From NCBI RefSeq assembly GCF_024868665.1, contig NC_079890.1:7706236-7770235 (forward strand): a stretch of 64,000 nucleotides of DNA, read 5' to 3'. Position numbers and translations under genes: made by a program. Positions within the stretch are counted from its first letter, which is position 1. The number at the start of each line of letters is the position of its first letter. The stretch is from Triplophysa rosa. Lineage: Eukaryota; Chordata; Actinopteri; Cypriniformes; Nemacheilidae. Positions 33,241 to 44,102 of this stretch are shown in pieces. Below the pieces are notes generated by a model. That model was not told the origin of the DNA. It worked only from the letters and a program-made list of their open reading frames with translations, and made no database searches.

Positions 33241-33451
33241 ATAGGAGTAGTGGAAGTGGAATATTGCTCTTAAGGAGCAGTTATCTGTTTAGGATGGAGA
33301 TTGCCTGGAGGAAGAAGCTGCTTCTGTGTCTGGAAGTTCTGGTGTTTGGTGCTCTAAAGCGCCGGCCAGAGGGCAACAGTTTAAAAAGTTTGTGTGCTGG
33401 GTGTGTGGAGTCAATGATGATTTTTCTTGCCCTGTTTTTCACTCTGGAATC
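33241..33451 (-). mobile_element. L2-like LINE 3' fragment
   Basis: Nearly identical to 3762-3970 of the LINE copy at the left, including the last codons of its ORF2 (…FFPQAI region on the minus strand) and part of the 3' UTR. It begins exactly at the end of element I copy 2, so that hAT probably inserted into this LINE; the other LINE half is not seen. Confidence 0.85.
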
Positions 33452-34142
33452 TAATATGTGATTACACTAATATGTGAAGCATAATCAGAACAATGTAACA
33501 CAATCCTGAAAGACAATCATAAGAGTAGTTTTGTTGCTAGTCTGTATTTACTTTATGTTAGGGGTGGGCCGATCCCGATACCCTGGATCGATATCATGTC
33601 GATACGGACATTTTTTGCTGGATCAGGTATCGGAAGTGGCGGGACAATCCAAAATCTGATCCTGTGCTGAATAATATTATCAAGCTTTGAGAAGGATGAG
33701 CCATTAGGAAACCGCTGCAAGAGTTTTCATGCCCTAAATTTTTACATTTTCTTATGTCATGCGATAGCTTTATGTGAGGACAAAACAAAAGATCATTAAG
33801 TTCATGAAAACTCCACTACTGCTGTCATCTGTCACTCTCCATTCAACATACTCTAGTGTTTGATGACAGTCAGGACGCTACTCTCTCCAATATGTTCCCA
33901 TGTTTTCTGCTATTCTGTTCCAATTATTCTGCTATTATCACTAGATAACAGGCTTTGGTTTTGTTTAAAATGATTGTATTTTGCTGAAGTTGGTCATCAC
34001 TCAGGGTTCTTCACCTTTTACAAAGTCAAATTCCAGCACTTCTCAAGTACTTTCAATGTGTGTTTTCATGCTTTTCCAGTATACAGTACATCCGGGCTAT
34101 TAAACTGGCGGCCCTTTCATGCTTTTCCAGTATACAGTACAT
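33452..34142. other. Intronic stretch with a hAT-type left end and a short duplication
   Basis: Near 33560 TTAGGGGTGGGCCGATCCCGATAC looks like one end of another hAT family without its partner. A 47-bp segment at 34068-34114 is repeated at 34115-34161, see the findings. No gene. Confidence 0.45.
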
Positions 34143-35454
34143 CCAGGCTATTCAATTGGCGGCCTGCGGGCCGAACCCGGCCCTCGATGTAATTTGTTCC
34201 GGCCTTTCAAGTAGCACAGTGTGAAAAAGAATCTCTAAATTTAGTTCAGTCGGGAACGGACTGACGCGCGTCTGTTCCATTCAGCACGAGCTGCAGCAGC
34301 ACAGAGCAGGAGTCACGTGACGTTAGGCGAGAGGCACGACTCGCAAGCAGTCTATCCTGTGAGATACGGTAAACAGGACGATGACGGACTAACTTTTATT
34401 AGTTTCATTTCTGACATTTTGCTAGCACAAATAGGACCACCATTTCAAAAATACATAGAATAGCGGAGAATAGCGCGTCGGAGAACAGCGCCTCTGTAGG
34501 TTAATATTGTTTCACTGAATTTCTCTTTTTTTGTTATACAGTTTTAAAATACAACACATGAACATGTTTGAATGTAGAAAAGCCTGCTTGGGCGTCTTAC
34601 AATGCACCAATGTTTTTGTTGTGCAGTATAAAATACAACATCAGCACGTACATATGGGCTCCCATAGTTAACTTAGGACCCTATGATTGAATCGCGGAAT
34701 GTTGCTGTATAACGCGGAATGGCACAGAATATGGCAAATGTATCATTTAAAAAAGTAGCACCGCACAGCTAACACAATTCAAATTGTGCATGAGTAACTT
34801 TAGAAATATTCAGATGGTGTGTAAATATGTAATCTGCAATTGTTTTGCGTGTGCTCGTGGAGCTTTAAGAGAACGCATGCACATGACAAGTTTCACTGTT
34901 TCATGTGAGAAAAGCAACTGTCAAACCAAACACCCTTTGCGGCGACCCGTCAAAATAAAAGTCTGGTTAACTTGAACGAGTTATAACACACCCACATTTT
35001 ACCACACCATCCCATCCCTCTTGGTTTTTTTTTTATAGTTCAACCACTGAGTATAATATTTACTTTAGTAAACTAAAGCCCTGGTAAACTAAAGTAAATG
35101 TGCTAGTAAATTATACAAATTAGAATTTATTATGAAAAATATTACTTACATTTAAGTAGACTAAAAAACAAAAACAATTTAATTTTTATTTTTCCCTGTT
35201 TGGTTCAACGTATCTACTGCAGGTTTTTTAATATAGTTTATAAGTGAATACTGTAGTATACTGAAGTATTGTTTCATGTGGGCAAATATATTGTATAGTA
35301 AAGGACGGAAAACACAGACGGAATTTGGAAAAAATAAAACAGATTTCTTATTGTTGTTGTGTCATCCCTCATATTGCAAGCCATATCTCTCCGGCCCCTC
35401 ATTTGGGATGCTTTTCATGATCTGGCCCTTGTGACAAACTAATTGAATAGCCTG
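34143..35454. mobile_element. hAT non-autonomous element Y
   Basis: 1,312 bp. The ends are CCAGGCTATTCAATTGG and (inverted) CAGGCTATTCAATTAG. The perfect 8-bp duplication is CAGTACAT (34135-34142, 35455-35462). Subterminal CGGCC motifs lie near both ends. Interior stretches (34930-34975 and 35270-35345) resemble elements H and H', so these families share internal modules. Confidence 0.9.
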
Positions 35455-35650
35455 CAGTACATACTTGATCACAAAAAGTGATGGTATTGTGTTAAAAAAG
35501 ATCCTAAAATTACATTCTCAACTTAAATTGTTGACTGGCAAATTAAATAGGCCTACATTTTACATGCTTCACAAAAAATGTCATCAATCATTTGCAAGAG
35601 CTGGCAGGGCCTGAATTTTATTTTTTAACAAGTGTTTTTTTGCTAGTTTC

Positions 35651-36222
35651 TAGGGATGCCACAACACTCAATATAGTATTGAACCGTTCGGTCCGACCTC
35701 CACGGTTCAATACGAGTAAGTGAATTGCGGTTTTCCGTTTAAATTATTTCCGTGCGCTCAATTACACTCTGAACTGGCTCTGTCCGTGTTTGTCTGTATC
35801 TAATAGCAAGTGGTGGTCGGGCGGTGAAGCGAGGCTGCCTGCAACATGAGAAGCAATGTGCTGTTGAGAGACGTGGGTTGGCTTTATTGTATGCCCGTTG
35901 TACTAAAGTGATGATCTCTGAATTTGGCACATCAATAATGTATTTTTACACTGCATACGAAAGCAGCACGCTCACGTTGCTCTTACCAAGCACATGCAGA
36001 AAGAGCGTCTACGGCACCATGCCAAAGTCTGTTTAATGAAAGTAATGCCACTCAGCGGCCTTTCAGACAGCTATTTACATCATAGCAAATGCGCCTCCAG
36101 GCAGCTATTTAGAATTGCATTTCTTTCAATTTATCGCAATCGCAGTGGCGCACATTGAGCACTAATGTTTGCAGTGTTACGTGCACCGCACGTAGTGGGT
36201 GAGCTGTATTGTTGCATCCCTA
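35651..36222. mobile_element. hAT MITE N
   Basis: 572 bp. The ends are TAGGGATGCCACAAC and (inverted) TAGGGATGCAACAATAC. The perfect duplication is CTAGTTTC (35643-35650, 36223-36230). Near the left end AACCGTTCGGTCCGAC and CACGGTTCAATACG are subterminal repeats. No coding sequence. Confidence 0.9.
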
Positions 36223-36230
36223 CTAGTTTC

Positions 36231-36895
36231 AGTACAACGCAGTTATCATTTTCACATCATGTTTAAATAAAAAATGCATTTCCGCCCATTGGTGTGCTGG
36301 TCTAAAAACTAGGTGTGTTCAGGTGCATTGTTGGCGCGTTGCTATTTTGAGGCAACTGACATAGACTGCGCCACTGACCAACACAGCAATATTTTTATAG
36401 TTATTTAAAGAGCGCGTTATATAAGCCTATAGGCAGGTGCTCAGCGTGCGTACAATCTGCTTATTACACACAGAGGGACTTGCAGCAGCACACAATAATG
36501 CCAAATATTATGAATAAACGGATTACAATGTAAAATATGATTGTGTACATAGGATAAAAAATCTGACTTGTCCTGTGGTCATGCGTTTCCTCTCTGGAGA
36601 AGCGTTCAGTTGCTCTTGCAAATTCCGCCATGTAAATAGCGAATCTGCCATGGCGCCAGCACAACTGGCTATGGTGGGTGAATGGGAGATGACACTCTGA
36701 TTGGTTTACTGCACATTACGCCCAAAACACACACGACTCATTAAGAGAATAGGGACAACCCTTTTAGATCATGTGCCGGGCACGCCGACCATGTCTTCCA
36801 TCGTTAAACTAGCAAAAATGGATTCGGACACACCCATAAGTACACTTGCGCCGTGCGCTTTTGACCATGCACTTAGATTCTTAAAATAGGGCCCA
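36231..36895. repeat. Unclassified interspersed repeat
   Basis: The segment ending CTTAGATTCTTAAAATAGGGCCC with alternating GCGC/GTGCGC words has the look of a common fish DNA repeat, but I could not find the matching inverted end or a target duplication. Short open frames in it (36464-36664 minus, 36701-36889) have no domain. Confidence 0.35.
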
Positions 36896-37788
36896 AGGAG
36901 ATGATCCATCCTTCGTCATCTTGAGTCTATCACACGCACACACCATAAAGAGCAAAACAGCTTTTAACGTATGAATCTGATAAAAAAATATATATCTAAC
37001 TTGGAACTCGAGATTTTCTTTACAAACAGTTCGTTGTGACTTCAAAACGTTAGTGCGCACTGGACGAAAAGCGCCGCATTGGGTCTAAAATTCACAGGTT
37101 TTGCATGCACAAGCTCAAGTTCAAAGTCCATTTCTGATGCAGGATGGGTCAGTAATTAGGTTTATTTTTATTCCGTTTTAGTTTAAAAATGTGGCGTTTG
37201 AACGTTAATCAATGAATAGGCTCTGTCACTTTAGTAAATCCGTTACTTTATCCGTAAAATCGAATAATAATACTTTTTCTCCCTTACGGAAATTAACCAT
37301 GGTGAAATGACAAAACATCAAATCAAAGGAAAACAATACTTAAATAACGAAAATATTTATATAATAACTGGTGGGAATAGGCTATTTAGCACATGCCCTT
37401 CGGGTTCGTCCATTGGCTACTGCTCTGCAATTTTCAACTACAACTCTTGGGGTTCCCAAACTGCGCACTCGGCTGCGGTACATTACACTTATGAAACAGT
37501 TACATGACTAAAAATGACACTTGTTCATTGATTAACGTGTTAATTGTGCTTGGACAATGGATGCGCAAGCGGCGCGTTTGTACACGTTTTTATCCTTTTA
37601 CAAATGTGCGACCATTTATAGCGGTCACAAATAACAGATACAGTGGCTTGCAAAAGTATTCACCCCCCTTCATTTTATTCACATTTTGTTATGCTGCTGC
37701 CTTATCTTAAACTACTTTAAATGATTATTTTTTACATTAATCTACACTCCATGCACAATAATGACAAAACATCTACATTATATTAGTC
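36896..37788. other. Intronic stretch, nothing recognised
   Basis: AT-rich, no gene. CAGTGGCTTGCAAAAGTATTC at 37641-37661 is followed by an AT-rich tail and resembles the terminus of another Tc1-like family, but the rest of such an element is not present. Confidence 0.35.
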
Positions 37789-38078
37789 TAGTGTTGTCAC
37801 GATACTGGAATTTCTAACTTCGATTCAATACCTAAAGAAATATCGATATTCGATACCATTTTCGATACCACGGGGAATAAACTGCCATAGCAATAAGGCC
37901 CTAATAAGCAATAGCAATATAGGCCTTTTTAATTTTTATTTGAAGTTAAATTGAACAAGACTAGACAATGAGGTATATATTTTTACATTATTTATTAATT
38001 GTTAATCTAATGTTAATTTTACGAATACATTTACTATTTAAAATCAAAGTTGTATTTGTCAGTATTAATGGACCAGAC

Positions 38079-38272
38079 CCTGTTGAAAAAACCAGCCTAT
38101 GCTGGTTTGGTATGTTTTGATGCTGGTTTGCTGGTTTGTGCTGGTTTAAACTGTTCATGTGCTGGTTTAAGATGGTCATATGCTGATTTAAGATGGTTCT
38201 TAGCTGGTTTAAGATCAAACCAGCATCGATCAAAACATACCTTACCCAGCATATACTGGATTTTTCAACAGG
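38079..38272. mobile_element. Palindromic MITE of GCTGGTTT repeats
   Basis: It starts CCTGTTGAAAAAACCAGC and ends in the inverse, TACTGGATTTTTCAACAGG. Between them GCTGGTTT and its variants recur at least seven times in direct orientation on the left, with the inverse at the right. It could fold into a long hairpin. Known in this form as a dispersed fish repeat; family name not assigned. Confidence 0.75.
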
Positions 38273-38430
38273 GGAGCTTACATAAATAGTTGTATTTTTT
38301 AACTAACATTTAAAAGAGATTAATAAATACTTGATTAAATGTATTGCTCATTCATTGTTCGTTAATGTTAGTTAATAGCCTACATTTTTATTTGGCTAAA
38401 TTGGCTTTTATTCACATAGGCCCATACTGT

Positions 38431-38880
38431 AATCATTGATCAGCGCACATATAGACAGAAACGCAAACTTAAATGCAAGAACTGTTGCAGAGACTCCGCA
38501 CTGGACATCTTTCTAACATTAACAACTTTTAACCGGAGCGAATGAGACGAGTGGATGAAATCATTGAACAGCGCACACACATAGAGCGCTATGGTAAACA
38601 CTGAAGTGCAAACGTGTATCACACGCGAGAACTGTTGCGGAGACTTTACTCGCACCAGCATTATTTCAAACATCAAATTAACCGGAGCGAACGAGACGAG
38701 TGGATGAAATCATTGATGAGCGCACATAAAGACAGAAACGCGTGCATTAAACATGAGAACTCTTGCGGACTGTGTACTAACATAAACAACATATAACCAG
38801 GGCGAATATAAAACGAGTGGATAAAATTATTGATCAGCGCACATACATGGATCGCTATGGTAAACACGGGAAGCGTAACG
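38431..38880. repeat. Degenerate tandem repeat, ~115-150-bp units
   Basis: TCATTGA(T/A)(C/G)AGCGCACA-type words recur near 38433, 38561, 38711 and 38829. They alternate with ACCGGAGCGAA(T/C)GAGACGAGTGGATG and GAGAACT(G/C)TTGCGGA words. There are about four units inside hAT L. The overlapping minus-strand open frames are repeat artefacts. Confidence 0.75.
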
Positions 38881-39369
38881 AGCGTGCACCACGCCAGATG
38901 TGTTACTGAGACTGGCCATCTTTTCTAACATTAACACTATTTAACTGCCGCAAACGAGTCAAGTCTGTGAGAGGAGGCGGGGCTCTGTTGTTATGCGTTC
39001 CCGTTCAGTGTGTGTTAACTCACTGTCGGAAAAGAGAAAGAGAGCGGGAACGCGCAGCTGATATCGATACGTGGGACATGGGTATTGGAACCATTTCAGA
39101 TTCTTCAGTATCGATACTTATCGAAACGTCGATATTTTTGACAACACTATATTAGTCTACTAAAATCTATCTTAACTCATTTAATGGTGTAATTAAATGT
39201 TCCATACAAATTACTGTTAATTGATATAATCCTGTTCCACGTTTCTTGAAGATTCTATTCTTTTATTATTTTGACAGTTGTTGATGCAAAATAATAAAAT
39301 GTTATTGTGTACTGTTGTACAATAAATGAACTGAATTTTGAGTATGCATTTGTCATTTATATATGAATA

Positions 39370-39712
39370 TATTAATAACTATCTGACGTTGTCACAACGG
39401 TATGATTACGTAATCTGATGACCACACTTTCGTTGTGACAACGTAATCTAGTAACGGTTTGACAACCGGAAAAGTGAAATTCCTGGATTCGTTGCCCCAA
39501 CGTAACTTCGTGACGTTGTCAGTAAGTAACCGTGATGTTGTGACCCTGTCCTGATTGGTACATGGTCACGTTGCGGTTACCTACTGACAACGTCACAAAG
39601 TCACGTTGTGGCAACGAATCCAGGAATTTCACTTTTCAGTTGTCACACCACAACGAAAGTTTGGTCGTCAGATTACGTTTCAGTTACGTAACAATCACGT
39701 GATATGGTTAGC
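39370..39712. mobile_element. Foldback (inverted-repeat) element
   Basis: Two arms of about 150 bp are imperfect inverse copies: GTGAAATTCCTGGATTCGTT (39474-39493) pairs with AACGAATCCAGGAATTTCAC (39615-39634), and GTAACC and GACGTTGTCAGTA blocks continue inward. The loop is CTGTCCTGATTGGTACATGG-like (39545-39565). There is no ORF and no clear duplication. The transcript or single strand would form a long hairpin. Confidence 0.8.
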
Positions 39713-40704
39713 TGGGTAAGCATTTTAACTAGTGTCCGCTTTGGCCGCCTGAATTTGGTTATAGGCCTACTCTCCGTGACTGCTATAAACCAAAGGCAAG
39801 CAGTAATTATTATTAGTGTTAAGGCTGTAAGTTAACTTTTTTTGCACATAGCACTGGTGCTAGAGAGGTTTAAAGTTTGGTAGCACAGGTAGAAATGTGC
39901 AAGTGTAGTTCATTATGTATAGGCAGATAACTGACAAAAGACATTAATGTTACATACAGATGGATAAATTAGGGCCATATCATTTTTAGATTACCTAAAT
40001 TTGTTTTAATATTTCTAAGTTCTGCGTTTTTCCTTTTTTACTATACAATAGTGGTATATTTGTACACATAAATTACTGTAGCTTACTATTAGGCATGTGC
40101 CGGTATCAAATTTCCATGCTGCGATTAATTGATGAAGGTTTCGTCGCGCTAAACGGTATTATCGCAGTATTCAATTCTATGAGAAATGCAGGTTGAAAAT
40201 ATAAACCAACTTCAGTGTTTTCCTCTTGATAACAACTTTATTTAAAATAATAAAGAGAACCTCAAACATTTAAATACAAATAAATATAAATAAAACAACA
40301 CACAGTAATGATGTATAAAGTGAGTTTATTCAAACAGAATAAAGTGCAAACTGCAAAAGAATAACTTTTGTTAACTGCTTTTAAATATACTTATGTCTGT
40401 ACAACGCTAGTACTACAATTCATATTATTATTATTATTGTTTGAATAACAAGCCAAGCCAGTGTGTTAACTATTATAGCAAGCTAAAAATTTATAAACAG
40501 CAAATTCACTCGCACATTGTGACAGTGTATGACTTTATTCCTTTATTCCATCAACGTATAATTAAAATAATTATTCTGCCACACTGTCAAATTTCATTAC
40601 TCTGCTTACTTTTAACCCAAAATATTTCCAAACCTCAGACTTCACCCTTTTAGAAGGGGGATAAATCGTCGGCAGCGTTCCTCCTTCCGCCATGCTTCCT
40701 CTCC

Positions 40705-42752
40705 TTTGTGATGATCGGTTCGCGAACGAATCGTTCATTTGAACCGGTTCTTTTTAGTGAACCGGTCGAACCGGTTCACCAAATCGGACTGAATCGTTCG
40801 AAACGGTTCGGGTCTACAAAAAGCACTTATCCACAAATTCCTTCAGTTACTCACTTTTGACATGCATGAAAACCCATCCGACTCAAAATAAACCAGCCAG
40901 TATCAACGACTTTTCAGTAAATCCAACAGTACACTACTACACGCTGAACTGAACTGTTAAGCACGAGCGGAGAAGCTATTCAAGTTATAGCTAAGCTATC
41001 TGATATAGTGAGCATGCGTGCAGTGGCATGTTCTATCGAACGCTCCGCCTAGAGCGATCCTCGTTCTCGATTCAAGAATCGGTTGCCACAGTTTTCGGAT
41101 CACCACTGAACCAACCGAGAGCTGTCTTTCGGACACGTCCGATTTGTGAACCGGTTCAACCGGACAATCGGTTCAACATATAAGAAACTACATTTGCAAC
41201 ATGAACATAAACATTTGAACACAGATCACACTTTTTAATGGTCATAAATATTTGTACAAACATATTCTTTATATTAATGTTGCTTAAAATGCATTACAGA
41301 AAACGTTTGTGCAGGTGTGCTTTTATGTTAATTATTGTAAAGGTTAAAAATAATTGTTGGTAAAAATAATAAACTAAACATTTATTTGTTTCATAAGTAA
41401 TCCATGGTGTTTTCATGAACATCTTATTTAATTTCTAAACAAGATTATATAAATCTAAACATGACGTAATCATCATGTGCGAGAAGCAAGCGGATTCCGG
41501 TTGCCGGTTCTTCGGACACGAACCAGTTGCAACAGCTTTTTATTCAGCAGTAGCCTACACGAACCGATGAGCCGCTTCTTTCGGACACGTCCGACTCAGA
41601 ACCGATGATACTGCGCATGCATGTAATTTTAAAGCAGATAAAAGCGTCTAAGTCAGATATTTTTATAAAACAGAGGTGTGATACTATAAAACACATTGGA
41701 AAGATGTTTAGGACTTTATTAATGCTTTATCACTGTAAGTAAACCAATCTGCAGCGCCGTTTACGTTCATGCCATTGCTAGAGCGGTTCTCGTTCTCGAG
41801 TCAAGAGCCGGTTCGCAACAGATTTCGATTCAGCAGTACACGAACCGAAGAGCTGCTTCTTTCGGTCACGTCCGACTCAGAACCGATGATACTGCGCATG
41901 TGTGTAATTTTAAAGCAGATAAAAAGTGTCTAAGTCAGATATTTTTATAAAACAGAGGTGTGATACTATAAAACACATTGGAAAGATGTTTAGGACTTTA
42001 TTACTGCCTTATCACTGTATGTAAACCAATGTCCAGCGCCGTTTACGTTCATGCCACTGCTAGAGCGGTTCTCGTTCTCGAGTCAAGAGCCGGTTCGCAA
42101 CAGATTTCGATTCAGCAGTACACGAACCGAAGAGCCGCTTCTTTCGGTCACGTCCGAGTCGGTCCGACTGAGTGAGAACCGATGAGCTTAGCTAGTGAGC
42201 GTGCGTGATTCACCGTGAGGCTACAGAACAGTGTGGACAACTGATGCTGTGCTAATGTTACGAGCGCACGTGAACCGAGGACTTAAAATATATGGAGCAA
42301 TCTGGCAAAGCGTAAGTTTATTTAATAACACATAAATCGTATTGAATTATGCATGGATCATATAGTTTCTGTAAAATGCTGATGAAGATTAATTATTCAC
42401 TTTAGTTTTTATCTTTTAAGACTTAAAATGTCATAGTTTGCTGCACTTCACTTTGCCTATTTGGGTGCTTTAGTTGCAAAACGTATATGTAAGAAACAGA
42501 TCATGACGTGATATGTTAACTGACAGAAGTTATGATTACAGGTTTTGGTTTATATTTGAATGTGCCGAGTGTATTTTCATCCCAGCCGGTAGGGATGATA
42601 GACTTGACGCGTTTCGTCAGGGCGAGTGATGTCATTACGTCACTAACGTCAGAGCGTAAGAGAATCGGTGAACCGGTCTTTTGAACCGGTTCATTGAAAC
42701 GAACTGTCCGAAAAAAACGGTTCGCAGAAAAGAGCCGGACTTCCCATCACTA
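40705..42752. mobile_element. hAT element F nested in E, GAACCGGTTC-rich
   Basis: The perfect duplication is TCCTCTCC (40697-40704, 42753-42760). The right end (inverted) is TAGTGATGGGAAGTCCGG, and the left end TTTGTGATGATCGGTTCG is slightly diverged. Both ends are dense in GAACCGGTTC and CGGTTC motifs, which are palindromic and likely transposase sites. The interior contains a 282-bp tandem duplication. No coding sequence. Confidence 0.85.
41520..42160 (+). repeat. Tandem repeat, ~282-bp unit, about 2.2 copies
   Basis: GATACTATAAAACACATTGG occurs at 41680 and 41962. TTCAGCAGTA...CACGAACCGA and TTACGTTCATGCCA(T/C)TGCTAGAG recur with the same spacing. Units are very similar, so the amplification is recent relative to the element. 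It lies within hAT F. Confidence 0.9.
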
Positions 42753-44102
42753 TCCTCTCCGTGTGGTACTGTTTACATCAGGGTGCGCACGCGTCTTTTG
42801 CTCAGCAGCGCACACACACACACGTAGGCATCTCCACATGGGGAATGGGATTGTTTAGATCAGAGTGCGCATTCCTACGCAGCATACACGCAGTGTACTT
42901 TTATCCGGTTGATTAAAAATAAACAAATACGCATTCTAAAAATCAAAATGCTGATCTATATATTTTCGCGGTATTTGAAAGTGCCCGCGATAACAACATC
43001 ACACGAACCAATTACCGCGGTTAATCGCGTTACCGAATATCGGCACATGTCTACTAACTATAGTATTTACTAAAGTGAACTGCAGTAAAATTCCTACTAT
43101 ATTGTTTTTGAACTTTACTATACTATACAGTGTTTATCAATTTACTACAAGGGCACTTCAATTTTCAATAGTACACTACGGTATTTTTTGTCTGAGTGTT
43201 CAATTTAACGGCACTTTTATTTTGACGGGTCTTTAGGAAGACGCTTATTTGCAGATAGCTTCACTCAAACACTAAAACGCTCGTAAAATAAACTCTCAGA
43301 GCAACTCTGGAGAGATGAAGTTCATGTGTTCATATCCTCATACAGTGCAGCGCAGATATATACTCGACCATCACTCGTGTTGTATGTTAAACTGTGCACA
43401 TAATTCACTCAGACACCCAGAACAGCCAGATGACATTTAAATAACAGGATTCAGCGTCCACGTGGACTCAGTGCGGTGCGCCATTGATTATTGTCACACG
43501 CAAACAAACAAGCACAACCACGACAAACACGCAGCTCTGTCTAATGCATATACAGGTGCTGGTCATATAATTAGAATATCATCAAAAAGTTGATTTATTT
43601 CACTAATTCCATTCAAAAAGTGAAACTTGTATATTATATTCATTCTAGGGCTGTCACGATTATGAAATTTGACTGACGATTAGGGCTGCAGCTATCGATT
43701 ATTTTAGTAATCGAGTATTCTACTGATTTTCCATCGATTAATCGGGTATTCGGAAAAAAAGTATGTTTTCTTTATTAAAGAGCAATACTAAATATACAAG
43801 AGAAAATAAGACAGGTCTCTTAAAATGAACAACTAATTTGTTTCTTTTTTAGAAAAATTAACATAGTTATTGCTGAAATTGCATACACTAATATCTGTGA
43901 AAACTAAACCCATTTAGTACATTCCATTGCCATATTACATTCAAAATGCAATATAGGCCTAATACAAATGTATAAATATGAAACATTAATAAAAATAGAA
44001 AGAATAATTTCAAAGGTAAACAACTAACTTAAACTAAATGCATCATGCATAAGCTGATCTAAATTAGTTTTAGTTTCTTTTTTAATATTAAATAGTAATA
44101 TA

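Larger units (their letters stand above)
37789..39149. mobile_element. hAT element L with nested palindrome and tandem repeats
   Basis: The ends are TAGTGTTGTCACGATACTGG and (inverted) TAGTGTTGTCAAAAATATCG. The perfect duplication is TATTAGTC (37781-37788, 39150-39157). CGATA-type repeats flank both ends. Inside are a palindromic MITE (38079-38272) and a degenerate tandem array (38431-38880). Confidence 0.9.
40090..43053. mobile_element. hAT element E nested in H'
   Basis: The ends are TAGGCATGTGCCGGTATC and (inverted) TAGACATGTGCCGATATTC. Flanks are CTTACTAT (40082-40089) and CTAACTAT (43054-43061), 7 of 8. Comparison with uninterrupted H shows the flanks are contiguous there. CGATTAA and GCGGT/ACCGCG subterminal repeats are visible. 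There is no transposase; element F is nested inside. Confidence 0.85.
39718..43552 (-). mobile_element. hAT-like element H', inverted relative of H, split
   Basis: 39718-40089 plus 43054-43552 match about 30110-30890 in inverse orientation. Shared words include GGTTATAGGCCTACTCTCCGTG, GCACATAGCACTGGTGCTAG and AGCAACTCTGGAGA. Element E interrupts it with a near-perfect 8-bp duplication. At 43551 it breaks at a TA into Tc1 A. The sequence expected beyond that point is not found after 47145, so the far end is lost. Confidence 0.75.

Noticed and set aside
38440..38867. Overlapping minus-strand frames with similar peptide repeats
   Set aside because: They reflect the degenerate 115-150-bp tandem array within hAT L, not a repeat protein.
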